NCBI RefSeq assembly: GCF_963674925.1
Contig: NZ_OY771647.1
Coordinates: 387,501-451,500 of the forward strand
Direction: 5' to 3'
Length of the DNA: 64,000 nt
Source of the DNA: an uncultured Draconibacterium sp.
GTDB taxonomy: Bacteria > Bacteroidota > Bacteroidia > Bacteroidales > Prolixibacteraceae
The translations under genes were made by a program, and so were the position numbers. Under the pieces are notes generated by a model that saw only the letters and a program-made list of their open reading frames with translations, did no database searches and was not told where the DNA came from. Position 1 is the stretch's first letter. The number at the start of each line of letters is the position of its first letter. Below are positions 40,786-49,572 of the stretch, piece after piece.

Positions 40786-42108
40786 ATGATACTTTTTTAT
40801 TCCGACGAAGTTAACCCACGGATTGAGTACATTGCAAAACTGATCTTCGCGAACATTTTGCAAACGGAAATTGCGTTTACTCAAAATTCTGCGGAATTTC
40901 GAAAGTCGGGATTGCCAAAGATCAACTATTCGCATGATAAATTTGACGATGAATTTTATATCAAACCACACAAACTCATTTTTCAGAATGCACTTATAAA
41001 ACCCACAATTAATTCGGTTTGGTACGAGGGAGAAAAATATTTCTGCGAAACATCAAAAGACTCCGATCTGCCTTTCGATCCCTTTGCAGCTTCATTTTAT
41101 CTGGTTACCCGCCACGAAGAATATGTAGATAAAAACCGCGATAAACTGGGGCGTTATCCTTCCCAAAACAGTATTCTTACCAAATACAATCTACTGCAAA
41201 AACCGGTAGTAAATATCTGGGCAAAACTGCTGGCAAAACTGCTGAAAGAGAAATACCCGGAATTCAACTACATCGATTCGAAATTTAAGTTTATCTCCAC
41301 CATCGATGTCGATAATGCATACGCCTACCAAAACAAAGGATTTCTGCGCACTACAGCAGCCTGGGCAAAATCGTTGATAAAAGGCAACCGGCAAGATACC
41401 ATAAAGCGTAAACGGGTTTTGGGCGGTGAAGAATCCGATCCATACGACACCTACGCCTACCTCGACAGCGTATTTGCAGGGAATGAGGATAAAGTAAAAT
41501 TTTTCTTTTTGCTGGGCGATTACGGGAAGTACGACAAAAACATTGCCCACACCAATAAAGAATACCGCGAACTAATAAAAAAGACAGCCGAAAAATACGA
41601 CGTTGGTATTCATCCATCGTTTGCCAGCAGTAAGAAAAAAGGTAAAAAGAAAGTTAGATTAGAAAAACAACGCCTGGAAGAAATTATTGGCAAAAGTATT
41701 TCTAAAAGTCGCCAGCATTATTTACGACTGAAATTTCCGAAAACATACACCCGCTTAATAAAAGCCGGAATTGAAGAAGACTACACACTTGGCTATTCTG
41801 CTCAACCGGGATTCAGAGGTGGCATTTGCACACCGTATTGTTTCTACGACCTGAAACATGAATCGGTAACCAACCTGAAAATCATACCGTTCAATATTAT
41901 GGACGGAACACTGCGTTACTACCTTCAACTTCCTCCGGAAAAAGCTTTTGAAGAAATAAAGAAGATTATGCAGGAAGTTAAAAATGTTGGCGGTACATTT
42001 GTAAGTGTCTGGCACAATGAAACCGTAAACGACCTGGGAACATGGAAGGGTTTCAGAGAGGTGTTTGAGCAAATGAATAAACTGGGGTTTGAATGGGCAA
42101 ATGAGTAG
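40786..42108 (+). CDS. Polysaccharide deacetylase-like protein (long NodB-type)
   Basis: A 440-residue cytoplasmic-looking protein without signal peptide. The N-terminal about 160 residues form an extra domain seen in a Bacteroidota deacetylase group (DUF7033-like). The rest shows NodB-like motifs in order: TIDVDNA (metal Asp), KFFFLLGDYG, GIHPSFAS, the GYSAQPGFRGGICTPYCFYDL segment and a terminal WHNET. The metal-binding HxxxH is not obvious, so the exact zinc set is uncertain. Second gene of the radC-upp operon, followed by an acyltransferase-like gene. Likely modifies a glycan or its precursor; substrate unknown. Confidence 0.75.
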   Translation: MILFYSDEVNPRIEYIAKLIFANILQTEIAFTQNSAEFRKSGLPKINYSHDKFDDEFYIKPHKLIFQNALIKPTINSVWYEGEKYFCETSKDSDLPFDPFAASFYLVTRHEEYVDKNRDKLGRYPSQNSILTKYNLLQKPVVNIWAKLLAKLLKEKYPEFNYIDSKFKFISTIDVDNAYAYQNKGFLRTTAAWAKSLIKGNRQDTIKRKRVLGGEESDPYDTYAYLDSVFAGNEDKVKFFFLLGDYGKYDKNIAHTNKEYRELIKKTAEKYDVGIHPSFASSKKKGKKKVRLEKQRLEEIIGKSISKSRQHYLRLKFPKTYTRLIKAGIEEDYTLGYSAQPGFRGGICTPYCFYDLKHESVTNLKIIPFNIMDGTLRYYLQLPPEKAFEEIKKIMQEVKNVGGTFVSVWHNETVNDLGTWKGFREVFEQMNKLGFEWANE

Positions 42109-42121
42109 CCTAATGTTTTAA

Positions 42122-43039
42122 ATGAGCGGTGTAAAACAAATTCACTATATAAAACATGCGCAAATCGATTCCGACAAGTGGAATAGATGTATTGATGGTG
42201 CGCTAAATTGTAGAATTTATGCCTACGACTGGCATCTCGACAGAACCGCTATTAAGTGGGATGCCCTGATTTATGGCGACTACGAATATGTAATGCCCCT
42301 TCCCTTTCGGAAAAAACTTGGGATAAAATACATTTATCAGCCCCTTTTTTCACAACAGCTGGGGATTTTCCCAACGCCATCGAATGCTATTTTTGATTCA
42401 TTTATTAACGCCTTAAAAGATCGTTTTAAATACGCCGATGTACAATTAAATGCGCTAAATGTTCTCGGCGAGACAGACGGGGATATTTTTTTCGAGCGGA
42501 AAAACTACCTTCTTTCCTTAACAAAGGATTTTAAATCGATCATTTCCGGCTACTCAAAAAATACAAAACGCAATATTGCCAAAGCCCAAAAGCAGGACCT
42601 GACTATTATTGAAGGCATCCGGCTTGAGGATTACCTCGAATTTAAAGCACAAAACCTGACCGACGGTGTTGATCGATCGGCTATTGACAAACTTAAAAGC
42701 CTCATCGCTTTTGGCGAATACAAAGGTTTTGGGAAAATATACGGGGTGTACACACCGGGAAATAATCTTTGCGCAGCCGTTTATTTTTGCCGCTGGAAAG
42801 ACCGCGTGATCTATTTTAATGCGGCCTCAAACGAAGAAGGTAAAAACACGGGAGCCATGTATTACCTGATCAATCGTTTTATTGAAGACAATGCTGAGAA
42901 AAATCTGATTTTAGATTTCGAGGGATCGATGATTCCGGGAGTAGAGCGCTTTTATGCAGGATTTGGAGCAAAACCAGAAACCTACTTTCATCTTAATTAT
43001 AATCGTTTACCTTTGTTTTTTAGGTGGCTTAAACGATAG
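42122..43039 (+). CDS. FemAB/GNAT-type acyltransferase-like protein
   Basis: A 305-residue soluble protein. SGYSKNTKRNIAKAQKQDL near 140-160 and AAVYFCRWKDRVIYFNAASNEEGKN resemble the FemAB/BioF2-like double-GNAT fold used for N-acylation of sugars or aminoacylation of cell-wall precursors. LDFEGSMIPGVERFYAGFGA near the C-terminus is also typical of the fold. It sits between two deacetylase-like genes, consistent with deacetylate-then-reacylate chemistry on an aminosugar; that link is inference. Confidence 0.7.
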   Translation: MSGVKQIHYIKHAQIDSDKWNRCIDGALNCRIYAYDWHLDRTAIKWDALIYGDYEYVMPLPFRKKLGIKYIYQPLFSQQLGIFPTPSNAIFDSFINALKDRFKYADVQLNALNVLGETDGDIFFERKNYLLSLTKDFKSIISGYSKNTKRNIAKAQKQDLTIIEGIRLEDYLEFKAQNLTDGVDRSAIDKLKSLIAFGEYKGFGKIYGVYTPGNNLCAAVYFCRWKDRVIYFNAASNEEGKNTGAMYYLINRFIEDNAEKNLILDFEGSMIPGVERFYAGFGAKPETYFHLNYNRLPLFFRWLKR

Positions 43040-43045
43040 TAGGCA

Positions 43046-44014
43046 ATGAAGAATTTTCCGCGTTTGGTAAGTAAAAAACTGAGTCCGGTGTTTTCAACCC
43101 AAAGACTTCTGGCAGCAAAAACGCCTCCTTTTTTGCCCTTTTACCACACCGTTAGCAACAAACATTTACCACACATTTTAAACTACCCGGTAATCGACGA
43201 GAAACAATTTAAGCAGGAACTCGATTTCTATTTGAAATATTTTAATCCTGTTTCACTGGAAGAGCTAGCGAAACCACCCAAACCAGGAAGCTTTCATTTA
43301 AGTTTTGATGACGGGCTGAAAGAGTGTGCCGAAATAATTGCACCTATACTTTTACAAAAAGGAATACCGGCCACATTTTTTGTGAATAGCGGTTTTATCG
43401 ACAACAAAGATCTTTTTCATCGGTACAAAGCCAGTTTAATTGCCAATGAAATGCGCACTCAACCTGATGCTGAAGTGGAAAATTATCTACACGAAAACGG
43501 GATTCCGCTAAAAGCATTATTGCAAACTCCATACTCAAAACGAGAAATTCTCGATCATGCAGCCGAGTTACTTGAAATCGATTTTCAATCGTTTCTTGAA
43601 ACTCAAAAACCTTACATGACGACGTCCCAGATTAAAGACTTGCACAACAAAGGGTTTTCCATTGGTGGGCACAGTCATAAACACCCTGAATTCTGGAAGA
43701 TTTCGCAGAAGAAACAATTAAAGCAGGTCAAAAAAAGTATGAAATGGGTGGAAGAGAATATCAATCCGAAAGTGAAAGCATTTGCGTTTCCGTATACCGA
43801 TGATGGCATTTCCGGAAAACTGATAAAAAAAATACACGATAACGGATGGTGCGACATTAGTTTTGGAACCGCAGGTGTAAAATACGACGAAATCTCCATG
43901 CATTTTCAACGCTACCCGACCGAACAAAATGGTGATTTTGAATTGAATGTAAAAGCAGAATTTCTTTACTTTAAACTGCGTAAAACAATTGGCAAAGCAA
44001 CCGTAAAACATTGA
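43046..44014 (+). CDS. Polysaccharide deacetylase (NodB fold)
   Basis: A 322-residue protein with clear CE4 motifs: FHLSFDDGLKE with the Asp pair near 91-92, IPATFFVNSGFI, and GGHSHKHPEF with the HxxxH metal pair. No signal peptide is evident, which suggests a cytoplasmic substrate such as a lipid-linked or nucleotide sugar. The insertion between the two motif groups (about 120-200) is larger than in classical NodB. It starts six bases after the FemAB-like gene. Confidence 0.87.
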   Translation: MKNFPRLVSKKLSPVFSTQRLLAAKTPPFLPFYHTVSNKHLPHILNYPVIDEKQFKQELDFYLKYFNPVSLEELAKPPKPGSFHLSFDDGLKECAEIIAPILLQKGIPATFFVNSGFIDNKDLFHRYKASLIANEMRTQPDAEVENYLHENGIPLKALLQTPYSKREILDHAAELLEIDFQSFLETQKPYMTTSQIKDLHNKGFSIGGHSHKHPEFWKISQKKQLKQVKKSMKWVEENINPKVKAFAFPYTDDGISGKLIKKIHDNGWCDISFGTAGVKYDEISMHFQRYPTEQNGDFELNVKAEFLYFKLRKTIGKATVKH

Positions 44015-45096
44015 CTCTACAAGTAAAAAAAATACGACTAAGCGACTTGGAAAACTTTGTAAACAGCAAAGCGTTTCAGAATTATGAAGTGGTTCCCATC
44101 TCTCCGCTTCGCGCCCAATCGTATCTTGCCAATCCTCATGCACTACCCGATGACATTGTACTTTATCTTGGGTTTATTAATAACAAGCTGGTGGCTTTTC
44201 GCAGCTTGTTTGCCGACACGTTAAATTCCAATGGTCAGCAAATTCGGTTTGGTTGGTGTAGCGGGAACTGGGTGCACCCTCAACACCGCCGCTTGGGCTA
44301 TTCGGAACAACTTTTACACGAAGCATACAACGACTGGAACAAAAAGCTTGCATTCACCAATTACGCCCCAAATTCGGAAAAGCTGTATTTAAAAACCGGG
44401 CTGTTTCAAACGATTCACCAATTTGAGGGAGTACGTGTTTATTTGTATGCAAAAACAGCTAAACTTTTTCGAGCCAGAATAAATCCTTTTACTGCAGTTC
44501 TATTCAAAATCACCGATTTTTTTATTGCACTGTTAGTTCATTTGATTGGCCTTATTTATAATCCAAAATCAAGTTCTACGGTTTCCTTTTCAGAAACAGA
44601 GAAACCGGATGAAGCCTGTTTTCAGTTCATAGAATCCAATCCGGGAAACAGTGTTTTTAACCGCGAAGAAACTGAGTTAATGTGGATTTTTGAGCATCCC
44701 TGGTTGTCACAACAAAATAATGTTGAAGCCTCCCGCTACCCATTTTCATCTTTCTCACGAGACTTTTACTACAGAACCATAAAAGTAAAACGAGACAATA
44801 AACTGCTGGGCTTTTTTATTTTCTCAGTACGCGAAGGTCATTTAAAAACACTGTATTTTAATCTTACCGAAGATTGCACAAAAGAAATAGCCACCTTTTT
44901 AAAAAAATATTGCCTAAGCAACAAAATTGATTACGCAACTATTTATAAAAACGATCTGGCAGACCAGCTTTTAAGCAGAAAATTCCCATTTTTGTACGCG
45001 AAAAGATACGGGCAAAAAATATACAGTACTTTTCAGGTATCAAATAAAGAGCAACTAACATTTCAGGACGGTGACGGAGATGTCTTCTTCACCTAA
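44011..45096 (+). CDS. GNAT-family N-acetyltransferase-like protein
   Basis: The 361-residue frame starts with TTG at 44011, overlapping the previous TGA by four bases (TTGA), a strong sign of coupling. Residues about 60-150 carry a GNAT core: FGWCSGNWVHPQHRRLGYSEQLL includes the acetyl-CoA loop HRRLGYS. A hydrophobic stretch at about 165-185 could be a membrane anchor, and a second GNAT-like half follows, ending DVFFT. The target is unknown; the operon suggests a glycan or lipid precursor. Confidence 0.75.
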   Translation: MTLQVKKIRLSDLENFVNSKAFQNYEVVPISPLRAQSYLANPHALPDDIVLYLGFINNKLVAFRSLFADTLNSNGQQIRFGWCSGNWVHPQHRRLGYSEQLLHEAYNDWNKKLAFTNYAPNSEKLYLKTGLFQTIHQFEGVRVYLYAKTAKLFRARINPFTAVLFKITDFFIALLVHLIGLIYNPKSSSTVSFSETEKPDEACFQFIESNPGNSVFNREETELMWIFEHPWLSQQNNVEASRYPFSSFSRDFYYRTIKVKRDNKLLGFFIFSVREGHLKTLYFNLTEDCTKEIATFLKKYCLSNKIDYATIYKNDLADQLLSRKFPFLYAKRYGQKIYSTFQVSNKEQLTFQDGDGDVFFT

Positions 45097-45107
45097 AAAT
45101 ATTAAAT

Positions 45108-45770
45108 ATGGACATTCGAGTTTTAGGCCACAACCACTCCATTTTAGATCAATATCTGGCAGAGATCCGCGATACAGGAATTCAAACCGATCCACTTCGT
45201 TTTCGTGATAACCTTAACCGAATTGGTGAAATTTTTGCTTACGAGATAAGCAAAGAAATGCATTTTGAAATTACCGATGTTACAACTCCACTGGGAGTTG
45301 CAAAAGTTCCGAAATTATGCCAACAACCGGTTTTAGCAACTATTTTACGTGCAGGGTTAGCCATGCATAACGGATTGCTGCGTATTTTCGACCGGGCAGA
45401 AAACTGTTTTATTTCGGCCTTTCGGAAATATACCGAAGGAGGTGGCTTTGAAATTGAATTTGAATACATGGCCTCGCCTTCGCTTGACAATAAAGTGGTT
45501 ATACTTTCAGATCCGATGCTGGCCTCGGGAAAATCGATGGAAATTGGTTATGAGGCTTTGTTCAGCAAAGGAAAGCCGGCGCACATTCACCTGGTAGCAA
45601 TTATTGCCAGCGAAGAAGGTGTTGAATATGTGAAGAATGCTATTAAAGACGAAAATGTGACTTTATGGCTTGGCGCTATCGATCCTGAAATGACTCCAAA
45701 ATCGTATATCGTTCCGGGATTGGGCGATGCCGGAGATTTGGCATTTGGTGAAAAAATCGATTCAAAATAA
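45108..45770 (+). CDS. upp: Uracil phosphoribosyltransferase
   Basis: Upp salvages uracil with PRPP to UMP. The 220-residue enzyme has the PRPP-binding loop VVILSDPMLASGKSM and the C-terminal uracil-binding segment YIVPGLGDAGDLAFG. The N-terminal part matches the slightly longer Bacteroidota form. It is the last gene of the radC operon and is followed by a strong terminator. Confidence 0.95.
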   Translation: MDIRVLGHNHSILDQYLAEIRDTGIQTDPLRFRDNLNRIGEIFAYEISKEMHFEITDVTTPLGVAKVPKLCQQPVLATILRAGLAMHNGLLRIFDRAENCFISAFRKYTEGGGFEIEFEYMASPSLDNKVVILSDPMLASGKSMEIGYEALFSKGKPAHIHLVAIIASEEGVEYVKNAIKDENVTLWLGAIDPEMTPKSYIVPGLGDAGDLAFGEKIDSK

Positions 45771-45776
45771 AACAAG

Positions 45777-45806
45777 AATGCCATCCCATTTTTGGGATGG
45801 CATTTC
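45777..45806 (+). terminator. Terminator of the radC-upp operon
   Basis: AATGCCATCCCA-TTTT-TGGGATGGCATT, perfect 12-bp stem (45777-45788, 45793-45804), followed by TCTG. It can also serve the convergent reductase gene. Confidence 0.85.
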
Positions 45807-45843
45807 TGAAAACTCTCTCAAACTATTCTTTTGCAATTCTATC

Positions 45844-46524
45844 TTAAAAATATACCTCAACGGTAATATTCTCTCTTCCAAAACCTTTGTCGCTTAATAT
45901 CTCCATCGAGTCGAAGATCATATCGCTGTTTCCACACATGTAAAAACTGGTATTTTTATCAAAATCTGTCTTTTTCAGGTAGTCCGTCACCCTGCCGTTA
46001 AAATCGCCGCTTTTATCGCGCGATGTGCAAAGTGTGTAATTATCTTTATTGTAATCTTCCTGTTCGTAGCCTTCTTCGGCATAACGAACTCCGTGAATTA
46101 ACTGGTAGTTCAACCCCGGATTACTTTTTACCATACTATGAAACGGTGCAATTCCGGTTCCGCTGGCAATAAAAATATGTTTGTGCGTATCTTTATTTTT
46201 CTCATCCAGACCAAATTTTCCGAAAGGACCGTGTACTTCTACCATGTCGCCAACTTTCAGGTGCTTTAGTTTTGGCGAAAAGTATCCACCGTCAACTTCT
46301 TTTACCAATACCTCCAGGTTTTCGCCCTTTTCGGCACTGTAAATCGAGTATTCGCGGCTCTGATAGTCGCCTGTAATCGACAACGACACATGTTGCCCGG
46401 CAACAAATTCGAAGCGACTTTTTGGTAACGATAACACAAAAGTGTGCTCTGTTAATTTCCTGATCCCAACAACCTTATAATAATTCGTATCAAGCTGTAC
46501 TTCTGGTTTCATATCAATTGTCAT
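45844..46524 (-). CDS. Ferredoxin-NADP reductase-like FAD oxidoreductase
   Basis: A 226-residue FNR-superfamily protein. The FAD motif is REYSIYS near 57-63, the pyridine-nucleotide loop ASGTGIAPFHSM near 122-133, and CGNSDMIFDSM with a C-terminal aromatic (YF end) completes the fold. No ferredoxin or heme domain is fused, so it should work with a separate carrier. The divergent flavodoxin-domain gene is a plausible redox partner, an inference from proximity. Start codons MTID or the Met at residue 5 are equally possible. Confidence 0.88.
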   Translation of the reverse strand: MTIDMKPEVQLDTNYYKVVGIRKLTEHTFVLSLPKSRFEFVAGQHVSLSITGDYQSREYSIYSAEKGENLEVLVKEVDGGYFSPKLKHLKVGDMVEVHGPFGKFGLDEKNKDTHKHIFIASGTGIAPFHSMVKSNPGLNYQLIHGVRYAEEGYEQEDYNKDNYTLCTSRDKSGDFNGRVTDYLKKTDFDKNTSFYMCGNSDMIFDSMEILSDKGFGRENITVEVYF

Positions 46525-46549
46525 GATGTATCTGTTTTTTTCTTCGACA

Positions 46550-46557
46550 CAAAAATA
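46550..46557 (-). promoter_or_regulatory. -7 element (TATTTTTG) for the FNR-like gene
   Basis: Perfect TAnnTTTG on the minus strand, 25 bp before the start; TTTA lies 16 nt upstream. Confidence 0.5.
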
Positions 46558-46726
46558 TGTGCAATTATTGATTTAAAGACTTTTTGGTATTCTATTTCAC
46601 CGATAGTTTTAGAGAATTAACCGATTATTAACACGAATGTTCAATAGTATGCCATAATTTCGAATAGAAATTTTCGAATATCGATTTCAATTTCTTTAAA
46701 ACCAAGTCATCGGAAAAATGAAACGA

Positions 46727-46744
46727 GTCCCGATTGATCGGGAC
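46727..46744. repeat. Palindrome GTCCCGAT-TG-ATCGGGAC
   Basis: A perfect 8-bp-arm inverted repeat 42 bp before the flavodoxin gene. It could be an operator or a stray terminator stem. The rest of the 262-bp divergent gap is AT-rich with no other feature. Confidence 0.5.
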
Positions 46745-46786
46745 GAGTTCCATCTTATTCCTTAGAAAACAAACAATATTAATAAG

Positions 46787-47290
46787 ATGAAAACATTAAT
46801 CACCTATTGCACCACACATGGATGTACCGAAAAAACAGCCACCGAACTCAAACAGTTTTTTGGAGGCGAAGTTTTATTGGTTAACCTAAAAAAAGAACCG
46901 GTTCCTGATCTTTCTTCTTTTGATCGGATAATTGTTGGAGGCTCTATTCATGCCGGCCAGATTCAGAAAAAAGTAAAGGATTTTTGTACTCAGAATATTG
47001 ACGTGCTGAAGAACAAAGAGCTGGGATTATTTATATGCTGTATGGAGGAGGGCGAAAAAGCTGAAATCCAATTACAGGATGCTTATCCAAATAGCTTATT
47101 ACAAAGCGCCAAAGCTACAGCCTGTCTGGGGGGAGAATTCAACTTTAATAAAATGAATTTCTTTCAGAAAATGATTGTAAAGAAAGTTGCCAAAGTGGAT
47201 GACAGCGTCTCGCAGATTAACCACGATGCCATCAAACGCTTCTCACAACAGATGAACCAGATTTTTAATCCGTTTATGTTTTTTGTTTAG
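46787..47290 (+). CDS. Flavodoxin-domain protein (HemG-like)
   Basis: A 167-residue cytoplasmic FMN-type protein. The P-loop equivalent is YCTTHGCTEKTA and the second flavin loop GGSIHAGQIQKKVKDF; CCMEEGE marks the third. This pattern is that of menaquinone-dependent protoporphyrinogen oxidase (HemG) and related flavodoxins. Without neighbouring heme genes I do not assign HemG activity. The 3' end overlaps the trmN6 stop by four bases, tail to tail. Confidence 0.8.
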   Translation: MKTLITYCTTHGCTEKTATELKQFFGGEVLLVNLKKEPVPDLSSFDRIIVGGSIHAGQIQKKVKDFCTQNIDVLKNKELGLFICCMEEGEKAEIQLQDAYPNSLLQSAKATACLGGEFNFNKMNFFQKMIVKKVAKVDDSVSQINHDAIKRFSQQMNQIFNPFMFFV

Positions 47291-48000
47291 AAGTTCAGGT
47301 AATAATCGCGCGTTAACCTTTTAAAATTATCGTTCCACGATCCGTCGTTATTGTATATCTGCAGGCTGTCGGCTTCTGTAGAGTTTTCTTTTTTACTCAT
47401 TTCAACTAAAATCCGATTGACCGGTTTATTCTCATTCGGAGCAACCATCGTAATTCGCTTTAAATAGAGTTGGCTTAACGGTGCAAGGTTTTCTATTTCC
47501 TTTAATGCCATTGCAGGAAATATAAATGCACATCGACCTTCTTCTGTCAATAAAGTGGAAGTTATCTCCATTAATGTTTTATAAGGCAGACTGTCAGTGT
47601 GGCGTGCCAACGACCGGTTTTCATTACCGGCTTTTAACGAATTTTGAAAGAAGGGAGGATTGGATACAATTAAATCGAATTGTTGATTAGACCCGGCAGC
47701 AAAATTTTGCAATGAAACATTCTGTACATCTACCCTCTTTTCCCATGGTGATGCAGCCACATTTTCGGAAGCTTCTTCGGCGGCATTTTTCTCAATTTCA
47801 ATGGCAGTGATTCGGGCTTTCGAGCGCTGTGCCAGCATCAAGGCAATTAATCCGGTTCCGGTTCCAATGTCAAGAATAGTGTTACAATCGTGAACATCGG
47901 CCCAGGCGCCCAGCAAAATGCCGTCGATCCCCACCTTCATTGCCGAGCGTTTTTGTTCGATACGGAATTGTTTGAATTGAAAATAGTTGTTTCTACCCAT
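47287..48000 (-). CDS. trmN6: tRNA1(Val) adenine-37 N6-methyltransferase-like protein
   Basis: A class I SAM-dependent methyltransferase that makes m6A37 in tRNA-Val (YfiC family). I start at ATG 48000 (MGRNNYFQFKQFRIEQ), giving 237 residues; the frame extends 23 codons upstream but overlaps the previous gene and lacks family character. SAM loop ILDIGTGTGLIALML and catalytic IVSNPPFFQNSLK are intact. It lies 31 bp downstream of the TIGR02757 gene, same strand. Confidence 0.9.
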   Translation of the reverse strand: MGRNNYFQFKQFRIEQKRSAMKVGIDGILLGAWADVHDCNTILDIGTGTGLIALMLAQRSKARITAIEIEKNAAEEASENVAASPWEKRVDVQNVSLQNFAAGSNQQFDLIVSNPPFFQNSLKAGNENRSLARHTDSLPYKTLMEITSTLLTEEGRCAFIFPAMALKEIENLAPLSQLYLKRITMVAPNENKPVNRILVEMSKKENSTEADSLQIYNNDGSWNDNFKRLTRDYYLNF

Positions 48001-48031
48001 AAGAATTACTGGAAAAACCTTATTACAAAGG

Positions 48032-48799
48032 TTAGAATTTTTCGAAAATCCCCAATCCAAACAAGGCAAAATCGTATTTTATCGGATCTCCTGGATCGAA
48101 CTCGCATAAAGTGGCGGTAATTTCTTCCACTGCTTTCCAATCGTTAGAGCGGCGCTGCAGCAATCCCAATTTTCGTCCCACATTTCCGGTGTGTACGTCA
48201 AGTGGCAACATTAATGCTGATGTTGGAATTCCGTTCCATAAGCCAAAATCTACTCCTGATTTTTCATTTCTGCACATCCACCGTAAATACATGTTCAGGC
48301 GTTTTGCAGAAGCTCCTTTCGTAACATTCGAAATATGTTTGCGTGTTCGTTCACCTTCCGTTTCGAAAAAGACAGAATGCAAATAGGCCAAAGCAGATTT
48401 TACTGTTTGTTCGTGTTGAAATCCACTTTCAAATACGGCTTGTAAACCACCATGATTTGTGTAAATATTTCGTAGCGAGCGAATAAAATAAATACAATCG
48501 TCGCCATTAAAGGTGCGGTGTACAAACTTTTGCAGTCTGTCGAGTTCCTTTTCCGAGGCGTTTATCACAAAGTCGTGTGGCTGATTATCGAGCATTTCCA
48601 TCAAACGCAAGGCATTTTTTATGATGGCAGAACGGTTTCCCCAGGCTATGGTTGCCGCCAGAAAACCGGCAATCTCAATATTTTCTTTTTCGGCAAATTG
48701 TTTGGGAACCTGTATCGGGTCGGTTTCTATAAATTCGGGTTGATTGTACTTTTCAACTTTTTCGTCGAGAAAATCTTTTAGATCAGCTATTTTTTCCAT
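48032..48799 (-). CDS. TIGR02757 (DUF2400) family protein
   Basis: A 255-residue protein of a family found mostly in Bacteroidota and spirochaetes. Sequence shows ATIAWGNRSAIIKNALRLMEMLDNQPHDF and MYLRWMCRNEKSGVDFGLWNGIPTSALMLPLDVHTGNVGRKLGL, the latter resembling helix-hairpin-helix DNA glycosylase folds. A role in DNA or RNA repair is therefore suspected but unproven. It is first in a likely two-gene unit with trmN6. Confidence 0.88.
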   Translation of the reverse strand: MEKIADLKDFLDEKVEKYNQPEFIETDPIQVPKQFAEKENIEIAGFLAATIAWGNRSAIIKNALRLMEMLDNQPHDFVINASEKELDRLQKFVHRTFNGDDCIYFIRSLRNIYTNHGGLQAVFESGFQHEQTVKSALAYLHSVFFETEGERTRKHISNVTKGASAKRLNMYLRWMCRNEKSGVDFGLWNGIPTSALMLPLDVHTGNVGRKLGLLQRRSNDWKAVEEITATLCEFDPGDPIKYDFALFGLGIFEKF

Positions 48800-48821
48800 T
48801 GTTCAATTTTTCGGGAAGATT

Positions 48822-48898
48822 GATACTGGATGCCGGATACTGGATACTCGATGCCGGATACTGGATACTGGATGCTGAATACTGCGACTGATCACTGA
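48822..48898. repeat. Period-7 tandem repeat (GATACTG/GATGCCG)
   Basis: Consecutive heptamers: GATACTG, GATGCCG, GATACTG, GATACTC, GATGCCG, GATACTG, GATACTG, GATGCTG, AATACTG, then one slip and ATCACTG. This is the clearest heptamer array of the window and fills the gap between the lolD-like gene and the TIGR02757 gene. Confidence 0.9.
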
Positions 48899-48906
48899 CA
48901 ACTTTT

Positions 48907-49572
48907 TCAGGCTTTTTCTATAATTCCGTCTTTAATGTGGATGATCCGGTCGGATTGTTCGGCAAAATGATCATCGTGCGTAACAATAATAAACGTTTGT
49001 CCCATGTCGTCGCGCAATTTAAAAAGCAGATCGTGCAATTCGTCGCGGTTGGTTGAGTCGAGGTTTCCCGAAGGTTCATCAGCCATCACTACCGACGGGC
49101 TGTTTATCAGTGCACGTGCCATTGCCACACGTTGTTTTTCGCCACCCGATAATTCCGATGGTTTATGTCCCATGCGATCGGCCAGCCCCAAATAATCAAT
49201 CAATTCTTTTGCACGTGCTTCGGCTTTTGCTTTTGGAGTTTTTGCAATAAAAGCCGGAATACAAACATTCTCCAAGGCCGTAAATTCGGGCAGCAAATGA
49301 TGAAACTGAAATACAAAACCAATTTCGCGGTTACGGAAGTCTGCCAGCTTATTATCGCTGAGATCAGAAATTTTCTTGTCGTTAAAAAACAGGTCTCCGC
49401 TATCGGGTTTACTTAGCGTTCCGAGAATTTGCAGTAAAGTTGTTTTCCCTGCCCCGCTGGCTCCAACAATAGAATACAGTTTTCCTTTTGGAATATCCAG
49501 GTCAATTCCTTTTAACACCTCAAGTGCTCCGAACGATTTTGTTATGTTTTCAGCTCTTATCAATACAAGCAT
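48907..49572 (-). CDS. lolD: LolD-like ABC transporter ATP-binding protein
   Basis: A 221-residue ATPase of the MacB/LolD group. Walker A GASGAGKTT lies near 37-45, with the Q-loop phrase EIGFVFQFHHLLPEFTALENV, signature LSGGEKQRVAMARAL and DEPSGNLDS. The HHLLPEFTALENV phrase is typical of LolD, which releases lipoproteins with LolCE. The permease partner is not adjacent, as is often the case in Bacteroidota, so LolD assignment is probable rather than certain. It abuts the exchanger gene with no gap. Confidence 0.85.
   Translation of the reverse strand: MLVLIRAENITKSFGALEVLKGIDLDIPKGKLYSIVGASGAGKTTLLQILGTLSKPDSGDLFFNDKKISDLSDNKLADFRNREIGFVFQFHHLLPEFTALENVCIPAFIAKTPKAKAEARAKELIDYLGLADRMGHKPSELSGGEKQRVAMARALINSPSVVMADEPSGNLDSTNRDELHDLLFKLRDDMGQTFIIVTHDDHFAEQSDRIIHIKDGIIEKA

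Noticed and set aside
46727..46744. Palindrome as terminator of the FNR-like gene
   Set aside because: It lies upstream of that gene in a divergent gap and has no T-run; an operator or stray repeat is more likely.
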